Origin: Trinickia dinghuensis | GTDB taxonomy: Bacteria > Pseudomonadota > Gammaproteobacteria > Burkholderiales > Burkholderiaceae | Assembly: GCF_003367175.1 (NCBI RefSeq) | Contig: NZ_QRGA01000008.1 | Location: 124,001 to 188,000 of the forward strand | Direction: 5' to 3' | DNA: 64,000 nucleotides | In this document: in pieces, positions 35,613 to 44,300 of the stretch | Layout: every line of letters begins with the position of its first letter | Position numbering within the stretch: the first letter of the stretch is position 1 | Notes under the pieces: generated by a model | What the model was told of the DNA's origin: nothing | The model's database searches: none | Seen by the model: the letters and a program-made list of their open reading frames with translations, nothing else | Translations under genes and position numbers: made by a program

Positions 35613-36338
35613 TCAAACGACTAGCCGCGGAGCATCGACCTCCGGCGGATTCGTCAGCAACGGATCCGCCGATAGATACGCATGGATGTCCGAGTGGACT
35701 AACGGCTCGATAACGACCTCGGCGTTCGCAAACAAATCGACCACGGCCCAGTCGGCGATTGCGAGTGCAGGAAGCCCCTTGACCCGGCGCGACGGATAAA
35801 CGAATCCGTCGGGTCGGCTCCGCGCGTCGATCGATAGCATGGCCTGGCGAATGCGGTACCCAAGCCACTGGCACGATTCGTGGTCGCGGGATGAGACGAT
35901 GTCGTGGATCCCTAGGCGGCTGCAATGGTCCTCACCTAGATTCCAAAGCGACAGCGAACGATTGACGCGTATCCGAGCAATCACTCCAGATTCGATCGCC
36001 TTGCGAGTAATGTGATAGCCGTTCCCCGCGCCTCGATTGTTCACGACGAGCTGGCTCTCCCATACAGCGACCAATGCGTTGGTGGCCATATAGAGCCAAT
36101 TGAATTCCAGCGTGCCGTCATTTTTGACGAACTCGAGCGGTGGCCCGAACCGATGCGCCTTGAACGGCGAAGCCGTCTTTACATACTTGGCGTCGTACGA
36201 TGCGCGTATGAATTCGGTGTCGAGTTCGTACGTATAGGTACGGCAGCCGAGTGCCAATAAAATCTTTTCGGCCGAAGGAACCGACTCCTCGAGCTGCTTC
36301 GGCAAAGTCCTTCTTTTAGCTTGATCGCTGATGGACAT
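35613..36338 (-). CDS. RES-domain toxin of a type II toxin-antitoxin pair
   Basis: Protein of about 241 residues. RES-domain motifs are visible: an Arg in the RFGPP segment (residues about 55-65), a Glu in VAVWESQ, and a Ser in FVYPSRR, in the order expected for NAD+-consuming RES toxins; the family kills or arrests cells by depleting NAD+. The ATG at 36338 is 10 bases after the antitoxin stop; a TTG at 36365, overlapping the antitoxin gene by 17 bases, is the alternative. Assignment to RES rests on my reading of the motifs and on the adjacent antitoxin-like gene. Confidence 0.8.
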   Translation of the reverse strand: MSISDQAKRRTLPKQLEESVPSAEKILLALGCRTYTYELDTEFIRASYDAKYVKTASPFKAHRFGPPLEFVKNDGTLEFNWLYMATNALVAVWESQLVVNNRGAGNGYHITRKAIESGVIARIRVNRSLSLWNLGEDHCSRLGIHDIVSSRDHESCQWLGYRIRQAMLSIDARSRPDGFVYPSRRVKGLPALAIADWAVVDLFANAEVVIEPLVHSDIHAYLSADPLLTNPPEVDAPRLVV

Positions 36339-36348
36339 GTGAACGTAT

Positions 36349-37023
36349 TTAGTCCAGGTCGGCAACCTCCATCGCCGCCAGCGCAGTCACTTTGTTCAAG
36401 CGCGCACTTTCGGATCGCGACAGCATACGGGACTGCTCCGGCGCGACCGTGCCGCGATCCTCGAATGCAAGGCCTGCGAGCACCTCGGCCGGCGACAATT
36501 CGTTCAGCGCGTCGTTTTCCGTCACGAAGAAGGTATTGACCTGTATCCTCGATTTCCTGCCGAGTATTTCGAGCACGCGCGGCAGGAGCGAAGGGACATT
36601 CCCAACGAACTGCCAAGCCGGATAAGCACGCCCGTTCTTCATCCCCATCGGAATCACGCTATAGAACTTCGTGTGATCTCCCCGATACAGGGTGGTTTTG
36701 GACATGCCCGTCAGTGCGATGACCTCTTCAGGGCTCAACTTCGTCACCGGCAACGATGGACGATCAGCGGCGCCGTCCTTGGCACCCTGCCGCATCAGGA
36801 GTTCGGTCAGCCTCGCTTCCAGCATCTGCCGAACCGGCTTGCTGACCAACACACGTCGATCCGTACCGGCCGAGTGCTTCCGGACCTCGTCCGATACATC
36901 CCTGAGCAAGTCTTCCGCGAGCCGATTGATCAAGACCCGCGGATCTCCTGGATATTGCCCGTTGACTAGGGCACGTAGGTTCGTCCTCGTGACTACCCCG
37001 CTTCCCTTCGTTGCAAGTTCCAT
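36349..37023 (-). CDS. Xre/MbcA/ParS-type antitoxin of the RES pair
   Basis: Protein of 224 residues, longer than a typical 140-170 residue antitoxin of this type. A helix-turn-helix is plausible in LSPEEVIALTGMSKTTLYR, and the C-terminal toxin-binding (DUF2384) segment in LNELSPAEVLAGLAFEDRG. The first 90 residues are an extra region of unknown role, with the motif KHSAGTDRRVLVSKPVRQ. The gene precedes the toxin, as in known RES-Xre pairs. GGAAGGAA lies before its ATG (37023). Repeats over its promoter suggest autorepression. Confidence 0.75.
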   Translation of the reverse strand: MELATKGSGVVTRTNLRALVNGQYPGDPRVLINRLAEDLLRDVSDEVRKHSAGTDRRVLVSKPVRQMLEARLTELLMRQGAKDGAADRPSLPVTKLSPEEVIALTGMSKTTLYRGDHTKFYSVIPMGMKNGRAYPAWQFVGNVPSLLPRVLEILGRKSRIQVNTFFVTENDALNELSPAEVLAGLAFEDRGTVAPEQSRMLSRSESARLNKVTALAAMEVADLD

Positions 37024-37181
37024 TTCAATTCCTTCCCTTAGTGAACTGAAGGCGGCGCGCCTACGGGAGCAATCGAGCGAGATCGAGAAGCAAGGCTGCG
37101 CGTGCGGACACGCATGACGGAACGCCCCAACCTTGCCCTGATCGGCTCAGTGCAATGCACCGACCGCGCGGCGGTGCAGCT

Positions 37182-37231
37182 ATTGTACGTTACTTTTCCC
37201 ATTATTCCCATTTAGACCATTTTTCCCGAGC
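37182..37231 (-). promoter_or_regulatory. Promoter and repeat operator of the toxin-antitoxin operon
   Basis: On the minus strand a TACAAT -10 (bases 37182-37187) is preceded by an A-rich tract with three copies of an ATGGGAA / GGGAAAAATGG pattern (bases about 37195-37230). Tandem operators over the promoter are usual for autoregulated antitoxins. The -35 hexamer is not clear. Confidence 0.5.
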
Positions 37232-37536
37232 GAGAATGGCTACGTCCCCTCATTCGGCCGCGGCGCCGGTTGCAATGAAATCGCGAACCAGCAGCGCGGC
37301 CGGGCAGACAAGCTGCATGGACGGACGTATGCAGCCTAACGCCAAGGCCGCGCCAATTGAGCCGTTGCCACGATATCTAGGACTGATTCCCGCGCGGGAT
37401 AGCGAGATGGAGCGTTCAGGCGGGCTACCGTAAAGCCGATAGGCAGCCCCACATCGCGCGGCCGCAACAACCGCGCGAGGTTGGACGGAGGGAATTGAAG
37501 TACGAGGGAGGTGCGAACGGACGGCCAGTAACGAAC
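37232..37536. other. Gene-free 305-base gap between antitoxin promoter and cinA-like gene
   Basis: I found no supported gene. An open minus-strand frame (from 37861) is a shadow of the cinA-like gene that continues into this gap and ends at 37250. A partial or decayed gene cannot be excluded, but I see no motif to name. Confidence 0.5.
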
Positions 37537-38361
37537 CTAACCCGCTTCCGGCTCGACGATATCTCCGCCGAGCAGGTGCACGCCCTCTCTGAGCTTGACG
37601 AACGCGGCGGCGACGGCCTCGGGCTCGCCTTTGACGCCCAAGTCGATATGCCGCCGCGCGAACACGCCGCCGCGGGCGGCGTCGCCGACGCTCGGCAGGC
37701 TGAACACGCGCACGCCGGGGAAATCGGCTTCGATCTTTTCCATGAGCGGCGTCAGCGTCGACTCCATCAGTTCGAACACGTAGAGTGAGCGCTCCGCATG
37801 CGCGACAGCATGGTGCAGATGCGCGTACCGGGTATCGAGCACCCATTCGATCATTGGCCAAGCCATGACGGGAAAGCCCGGCACGAAGTGATGATCGCCG
37901 ACCGAAAAGCCCGGAATCTTGTTGTAGCCGTTCGGGATGATCGCCGCGCCGCGCGGAAACACGCCCATGTTCATGCGATGGCGATTCTCCGGCGAGTCGA
38001 AATCCAGTGGATGGGACGCGCTAGCCGCGCCCGCCGCCGCCTGCATCTCGCGAATCCGGGCCCGAATCAGCTCGGCCGCTTCCGGATGCAGCTCGAGCGG
38101 TACGCCTAGTGCCTCGGCCGCGCACTGGCGCGTGTGGTCGTCGGGCGTGGCGCCGATTCCGCCCGTGGAGAAAACGATGTCTCCGGACGCGAACGTCCGC
38201 TTGAGCGTGGCCTGGATGCGCTCGGGATCGTCGCCGACATACTCGGCCCAGCCCAGCGCGAGGCCGCGCGCGCTCAGCAGTTCGATGACCTTCGGCAAGT
38301 GCTTGTCGACGCGCCGGCCCGAAAGGATTTCATCTCCGATGATGATCACGCCAAATGCCAT
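37537..38361 (-). CDS. Molybdopterin-binding / CinA-like protein
   Basis: Protein of 274 residues with the MoCF-biosynthesis fold of the CinA N-terminal half: IIIGDEILSGR, FSTGGIGATPDDHT and the substrate-loop PNGYNKIPGF. It lacks the C-terminal deamidase domain of full CinA, so it is the short form often annotated as competence/damage-inducible protein A. The N-terminus MAFGVIIIGDEI is at the right place. It may act on nicotinamide nucleotides or molybdopterin; which is not decided by the sequence. It heads a co-oriented set with the next three genes (gaps of 12-15 bases). Confidence 0.9.
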   Translation of the reverse strand: MAFGVIIIGDEILSGRRVDKHLPKVIELLSARGLALGWAEYVGDDPERIQATLKRTFASGDIVFSTGGIGATPDDHTRQCAAEALGVPLELHPEAAELIRARIREMQAAAGAASASHPLDFDSPENRHRMNMGVFPRGAAIIPNGYNKIPGFSVGDHHFVPGFPVMAWPMIEWVLDTRYAHLHHAVAHAERSLYVFELMESTLTPLMEKIEADFPGVRVFSLPSVGDAARGGVFARRHIDLGVKGEPEAVAAAFVKLREGVHLLGGDIVEPEAG

Positions 38362-38376
38362 AGACCGCCCTCGACC

Positions 38377-39189
38377 TCAAGTGGATGGAAGCGCCTCGTC
38401 GGCGCGCAGGCGCTGCAACGCGTCCAGGCAATAGTGGCCGAACCATAGCGCCGAAAACACGAGAATAAACGCATAGATCCAAATCGTGGCGGCGGTGATC
38501 ACCGGAAAGAGCACGACGAGCCAAACGGATCCGGCCCAAATCAAAGTCGGTACCGTCCCCATCAAGCCAGTCGTCACCCCGATCGCGAACAGCGGCCCGC
38601 GATGCCGCCGGATCAGCGCGCGGCGCTCGGCGCTGCTGGCATGCAGCGCGAGCGCGTCGTAAGTCATGACGCGGTAGGTGAGCCAACCCCAGAGCAGCGG
38701 CGGAATCACCGCGAACAGCGGCGGAAACAGCCACAGCGGTAGCGTCACTAGAAACAGCACGATGCAAACGACGGTGGTCGCGAGCGAATGCGCGAGCGAG
38801 CCGTACCACGATCCGCCCCGCCGCTGCTCGAGACCGGCGAAACGCCGGAGGGACAGATGGCGCACCACGAGCGGCATCGAAATCGTAGCGATCAGCAGCA
38901 GCACCGTCGTGACGATCAGCGGAATCGACAGCGCGATGACGAGAAACGGTGCTAGGGCCGCATGAAGGGAGGTCAGGCCCACCCAATCGAAGGCACGGTC
39001 GAGCGCCCCGCCGAACCACGAGGCCGTCAGCCAGGCACGCGAGAGGCCCACGAGCGGCTGCCACATGAACCAGAAGAACACGCCCCACCCCGCCGCGGCC
39101 ACCACGAACGGCATAAACGTGAGCCACAGCATGCGCGGGTGCAGGATGCCCGCCGCGGCTTTGGCCAGCGCGCGCAGGAAGTCGTTCAT
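38377..39189 (-). CDS. EI24-domain integral membrane protein
   Basis: Protein of 270 residues with several membrane helices (MLWLTFMPFVVAAAGWGVFFWF, FLVIALSIPLIVTTVLLLIA, WLVVLFPVITAATIWIYAFI). The pattern of a soluble N-terminus, paired helices and the segment PLLWGWLTYRVMTYDALALH is that of the EI24/CysZ family, sulfate-permease-like proteins of uncertain substrate in this lineage. It lies between the cinA-like and sterol-desaturase genes with short gaps (15 and 12 bases), so an operon is likely. Confidence 0.85.
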   Translation of the reverse strand: MNDFLRALAKAAAGILHPRMLWLTFMPFVVAAAGWGVFFWFMWQPLVGLSRAWLTASWFGGALDRAFDWVGLTSLHAALAPFLVIALSIPLIVTTVLLLIATISMPLVVRHLSLRRFAGLEQRRGGSWYGSLAHSLATTVVCIVLFLVTLPLWLFPPLFAVIPPLLWGWLTYRVMTYDALALHASSAERRALIRRHRGPLFAIGVTTGLMGTVPTLIWAGSVWLVVLFPVITAATIWIYAFILVFSALWFGHYCLDALQRLRADEALPST

Positions 39190-39201
39190 GCGCCCGCCCC
39201 T

Positions 39202-40206
39202 TCAGGCAGCCGCGGCTCCGCCGTCGCCCGAGCGCCGCAGGCCGAGCCGCCGTGCAATGCGCACGAACGCGAGCCAATGCTGTGCGATGAATCCCTCTCC
39301 ATACGACTCGCCCTCGAGTTGCTGACGGATGCCGGTCGGTTCGAGCCCGCGATTCCACGACGCGGTTCTGAACAGCATATCCCACCAGGGAAACAGCACG
39401 CCGAAATTGCACCCGTAGGCCGTCCCCTCATGACCGTAGCCCACGGCGTGGTGCCGGCGGTGGAACGTCGGGCTCACGATCAGCCGTTCGAGCAGCGGCC
39501 CGAACGGCAGCCGCGCGTTCGTATGCTGCACGCTTTGTGCGAAATTGGTGAGCGCGGTCAGCACGACGAACTGCGTCGGCGCAATCCCGATCGCGATTGC
39601 GATGGCCGCGAAGAAGCCCGCTTGGAGGACGTCGTCGAGCATGTGATTGCGATCGTCGCACCACAGCGACATCTGCCGCTGGCTGTGATGCACCGCGTGC
39701 AGCTCCCACCACACGCCGATCCGATGCTGCCAACGGTGATACCAATAGCCTGCGAAGTCGAGCACGACGACGTAAAACGCGAACGCGGCGAGCGGCTTCG
39801 AGGTCACACCCGGCCACAGCGAATCGAGATTGATGTTCACGATGCCGTGATAGCGGAGCCAAACCTGGCTGTTGTCGAAAATCGGCTGGAAGGCAACGAA
39901 AAAGAACAGGTTGAACAGCCCGAGCTTCGAGATCCACGTGTAGAGCACGTCGACGCGCAGCGCCCTGCGATTCTCCCAGCGTTCGATGGGCCGCAGCGCC
40001 TCGAGCGGGCGCAGCAGCAAGTACATCGAAACGATCGTCAGAAAGCCGACGATGACGGGATACAGCGCGTCGTAGGTGTCTTCGTCGTAGTCCATCCAGC
40101 CGAACTTGAACAGCAGCGGCTGGATGACGTCGACGTAAAGCCAGGTTTGCACCCACGAAACGAGCGAATCGAGCGATGAGACGAGCCAGTGCAATAGGGG
40201 GGGCAT
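39202..40206 (-). CDS. Sterol desaturase / fatty acid hydroxylase family membrane protein
   Basis: Protein of 334 residues with four or more membrane helices and the eight-histidine di-iron pattern: HRWQH, HAVHHSQRQ and HRRHHAVGYGHEG. The family inserts hydroxyl groups or double bonds in lipid chains. The start at 40206 (MPPLLHWLVSSLD) is chosen because a longer frame has no similarity. It follows the YncE-like gene by 13 bases, and both may be one unit. The substrate (hopanoid, fatty acid or other lipid) cannot be told. Confidence 0.88.
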   Translation of the reverse strand: MPPLLHWLVSSLDSLVSWVQTWLYVDVIQPLLFKFGWMDYDEDTYDALYPVIVGFLTIVSMYLLLRPLEALRPIERWENRRALRVDVLYTWISKLGLFNLFFFVAFQPIFDNSQVWLRYHGIVNINLDSLWPGVTSKPLAAFAFYVVVLDFAGYWYHRWQHRIGVWWELHAVHHSQRQMSLWCDDRNHMLDDVLQAGFFAAIAIAIGIAPTQFVVLTALTNFAQSVQHTNARLPFGPLLERLIVSPTFHRRHHAVGYGHEGTAYGCNFGVLFPWWDMLFRTASWNRGLEPTGIRQQLEGESYGEGFIAQHWLAFVRIARRLGLRRSGDGGAAAA

Positions 40207-40219
40207 GGGGCGTTTCCGG

Positions 40220-41251
40220 TCAGGCGCCGTTCGGCGCCGTCCACGGCGCGCGGTCGTAGAAGAAAATCCCGTGCGGCGAGCGTCCGACCGCAATCGTCTT
40301 GATGAGCTTGTGCGTGCTCATGTCGATGATGCCGACGTGCTTGGCGAAGCGGAACGTGACCCACAGATAGCGCTTGTCGGCGGAGAGTTCCATGTCGTCG
40401 GGGCCCGGCAGCAGGCCCGTGATGTCGCCGACGTTCGTAAGCGTGTTTTCGTCGATGATGCTGATCGTGCTGGCCACGCGGTTGGTCACGGCGACATGCA
40501 CGCCGTCGTCGAGCGAGCGGAAGTTGTGCGCGCCCTTGCCCGTCTGGATCCGCTTGATGACCTTCTGATTGCGCCAATCGACGACGGCAACGTCGTCTTC
40601 CCCGGTCATGCCGACGAGCAGATACTTGTCGCCCGGCGTAAACCACAGGCCCGCCGGCGTATCGCCGACCTTCATCTTCCACTTGACCGTCTGCGTCGCC
40701 AGATCGACGGCCGCGACTTCGCCCGACACCTGCAGCGTGACGAACACGGTCTTGTTGTCGCTCGAGAACGCCATGTGGCTCGGCATGACCGCGAGCGGCA
40801 CGCGCTTGACGAGCGTCGGCGTCTCCGTCTTCGAGTCGTACGAGTAGATGTCGAGGTGATCGAGGCGCAGCCCCGTCGTCACGAACCACTTGCCGTTCGG
40901 CGAGAAACCAAGCTGATAAGGATCTTCGATGTTTTCGATGCGTTTTTGCCGCGCGCCCGTTTTCGGATCGATGAACATCAAATCGTTCGATACCGAGTTG
41001 GCCACGATCAGCGAGCGGCCGTCCGGCGTCAGCATCAAGTGATGCGGCTCCTTGCCCGTCGGAATCTTGGCGCCGACGACCTGCTCCGTCGCCTGGTCGA
41101 TCAGCGAGAGCGTCGCCTCGCCCGAATTGAGAATGATGACGTTGTTCGCGTGCGCCATGGGGGACGCCACCGCTGCCGCGACGAATGCCGCAGCGAGCGC
41201 GCCGGCGAGCCGTTTGGCACGCGTCGCGCAAGAAATGAAAGAGATAAGCAT
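40220..41251 (-). CDS. Periplasmic beta-propeller protein, YncE/PQQ-associated type
   Basis: Protein of 343 residues. An N-terminal signal peptide ends at about AHA-NN (MLISFISC...VASPMAHA). The mature part is a seven-bladed YVTN/NHL-like propeller with repeats such as PDGRSLIVANSVSND, SPNGKWFVTTG and SADKRYLWVTFRF. Proteins of this type are found with PQQ-dependent dehydrogenases or as YncE. No dehydrogenase is present here, so its role is unknown; being 13 bases before the sterol desaturase gene suggests a joint lipid or envelope function. The ATG at 41251 begins the signal sequence. Confidence 0.85.
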   Translation of the reverse strand: MLISFISCATRAKRLAGALAAAFVAAAVASPMAHANNVIILNSGEATLSLIDQATEQVVGAKIPTGKEPHHLMLTPDGRSLIVANSVSNDLMFIDPKTGARQKRIENIEDPYQLGFSPNGKWFVTTGLRLDHLDIYSYDSKTETPTLVKRVPLAVMPSHMAFSSDNKTVFVTLQVSGEVAAVDLATQTVKWKMKVGDTPAGLWFTPGDKYLLVGMTGEDDVAVVDWRNQKVIKRIQTGKGAHNFRSLDDGVHVAVTNRVASTISIIDENTLTNVGDITGLLPGPDDMELSADKRYLWVTFRFAKHVGIIDMSTHKLIKTIAVGRSPHGIFFYDRAPWTAPNGA

Positions 41252-41389
41252 GAGAACTCGTTCTAAAAAACCGCCGCCATCATAAAACGTTTGCGCCATG
41301 GCGCGGTTGACCAGGATCCAAAAAACAAGGGGCGATAGCGCGATAATGCGCGGCCGATGTGGGGCGGCATCGCTCCGCCCCTGCCCGGA

Positions 41390-44300
41390 TCATCGCTGCA
41401 TCGACTCCCACACTTTGTGCAGGCGCTTGACGGAGACCGGCATCGGCGTGCGCAGTTCCTGCGCGAATAGCGAAACGCGCAATTCCTCGAGCAGCCAGCG
41501 GAATTCCGCGAGCCGCGGATCGGACACCCCGCCGCGCGCGGACTGTGCCCGCTGGTACGGCTGCAGCAGCGGCTGCATCTCGCCGAACGAGCGCGCGTCC
41601 CGGGCCGAATCGGCCTTGAGCTTGTCGATCCGCTGGCCGATCGCTTTCAGGTATCGCGGGAAATGCGCGAGCTGCGCGTACGGCGTATCCAAGACGAAGC
41701 GCTTGCCGATCAGCGCCTGCAGTTGCTGCTGCATGTCCGCGTAGGCTTGCGCAAACGGCTTGGCCTGCGCCAGCTTCTTCGTTACAGCCGCGTATTCGGC
41801 GAGGATTTGTCCGACCAGACGCGCGATCTCCTGCGCCAGCAGCGACAGCCGTCCCTTGCCCTCGTCGCGGCGCGCGTGGAAGCTCGCGTCGTCGGCGGGC
41901 AGCGGCTCTTGCAGGCAAGCGCGCTCGAGCGTCATATCGATCAGTTGATCGCGCAGTTCTTCCTGCGTGCCGAGCGGCATATACTGCATCGCCATCTCGC
42001 GCAAACCCGGCAGGTTTTTCTCCAAATACTTGATCGGCTCGCGCAACTGCATCGCAAACAAGCGCCGCAGCCCGGCCCGGTGGATGCGCGCGGCTTCCTC
42101 GGGCGAGTCGAAAACCTCGACGTCGCAGTGCGTCGCCCGGTCGACGAGCGCGGGGTAGCCGAACAAGGTCTGGCCGCCGCGCCGGATCTCGAGCAGCTCG
42201 GGCAGCTTGCCGAAATTCCACGTGGTCAGATTGTCATAGAGCGCCGTCGCGGCGGGCGCCGCGGACCCGATCTGAGCGCCCGGGGTACTTGCCGCTCCGA
42301 GCGCGTCCGCGCGGCGCGCATCGCCCGCCCGCGCCCCGCCCGGTTGCCGGGCGCCGGCTTGCGCCGCGCGCGCCGCCCCGCCTTCGTCCAGTGTGACGCC
42401 CGCGGCAAGCTTTTGGAAATGCCGCTGGGCGTCGGCGCCGAGTTCCGAGCGCAGTTGCGCGAGGTTGCGGCCCATCGCAAGCTGCCGGCCGTGCTCGTCG
42501 ACGACCTTGAAGTTCATGAACAAGTGCGCGGGCAGCGTCTCGAGCTTGAAATCGGTTGACTTGAGCGCGATTTGCGTCTGCTCGCGCACGTCGGCGATCA
42601 GCGTCTCGACGAGGCCGCCGGCGCCGAATCGCGCTTCATGGCGCGCGGAGAACGCGGCCGCATACTCGGGCAACGGCACGCAGTGCCGGCGCAGCTTCTG
42701 CGGCAACGACTTGAGCAGCAGTTGCACCTTCTCCTTGAGCATGCCCGGCACGAGCCATTCCGTGCGGCGCGGATCGACCTGATTCAGTGCGTAAAGCGGC
42801 ACCGTCAGCGTGACGCCGTCGCGTGGCGAGCCGGGCTCGAAATGGTACCCGAGCCCCATCTCGACGCCGGCCATCGTCATGCGCTTCGGAAAGAGATCCG
42901 TCGTGACGCCCGCCGCCTCGTGCCGCATGAGATCGTCGCGCGACAGATAGAGCAAGCGCGCCTTGTCCTCGGGCTGCCCGCTCTTCTTGACTTCGTCGCG
43001 ATACCAGCGTTCGAACGCCGCTCCCGTGTGGATACCCGCGGGCAACGCTTGATCGTAGAAAGCGAAGATCAGTTCGTCGTCGACCAGCACGTCCTGCCTG
43101 CGCGACTTGTGCTCGAGCTGCTCGATGTCGAGCAGCAGCTTGCGGTTGTGCGCGAAGAACGCGAGTTTCGTATCGAACTCCCCGTCGACCAGTGCGCCGC
43201 GGATGAACAGCTCCCTCGCCCGCGCCGGGTCCTGGCGCCCGAAGGCAACGCGGCGGCGGTGATAGACGGGCAGGCCGTAGAGCGCCGCCCGCTCGAACGC
43301 CGTCACCTGCGCCGCGCGCTTTTCCCAGTGCGGCTCGGACAGCTGCTTCTTCAGCAGATGGCCTGCCACCTTCTCGATCCACTCAGGTTCGATTTTGGCC
43401 AGGCAGCGCGCGTAGAGCCGGCTCGTCTCGACGAGTTCGCCGGCCATGACCCAGCGCCCGGCCTTCTTCACGAGCGTCGAACCCGGCCAGAGGAAGAACT
43501 TGATGCTGCGCGCGCCGAGATAGTGCGGTTCGTCGTCGGCCTTCAGGCCGACATTGCCGAGCAAACCCGTCAGCAGCGCCAAATGGATCTGCTCGAACGT
43601 CGCTTCACTTTCGTTCAGACGCCAGCCATGCTCGCGCACGACCGTCAACAACTGCGAATGCACGTCGCGCCATTCGCGCAGCCGCAGATGCGACAGGAAT
43701 TGGGCGCGGCAGGCATCGACGAGCTGCCGGTTCGACTTCTTGTGCGCGACGGCCTCGCCGAACCATTTCCAGATTCCGAGCCACTGCATGAACTCCGAGC
43801 GCTCGTCGGCAAAGCGCCGGTGGGCTTGGTCGGCTTGCTCCTGCGCGTCGGCGGGCCGCTCTCGCGGATCCTGCACCGATAGCGCGCTCGCGATGATCAG
43901 CACCTCCGCCAGCGCCTGCTGATCGCGCGCGGCGAGAATCATGCGCCCCACGCGCGGATCGAGCGGCAAGCGCGCGAGTTCGCGGCCGAGCGGCGTCAGC
44001 GCGTTGTCGTCGTCCACCGCGCCCAGCTCGGCCAGCAGCTGGTAGCCGTCCGCGACGGCGCGGCCGGGCGGCGGCTCGATGAACGGGAACGACTCGATCT
44101 CCGTCAGGTGCAGCGACTTCATCCGCAAAATGACGGCCGCGAGCGACGAGCGCAGAATCTCGGGATCGGTAAAGCGCAGCCGCCCCTGGAAATCGGCTTC
44201 CTCGAACAGGCGGACGCAGATGCCGTCGGCCACCCGGCCGCAACGGCCGGCCCGCTGATTCGCGGCCGCCTGCGAAATCGACTCGACCTGCAGCTGCTCG

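Noticed and set aside
37250-37861. 203-codon minus-strand frame reaching into the antitoxin-cinA gap
   Set aside because: Most of it overlaps the cinA-like gene in another frame. The free end resembles nothing I can name, so a decayed regulator gene is only a guess.
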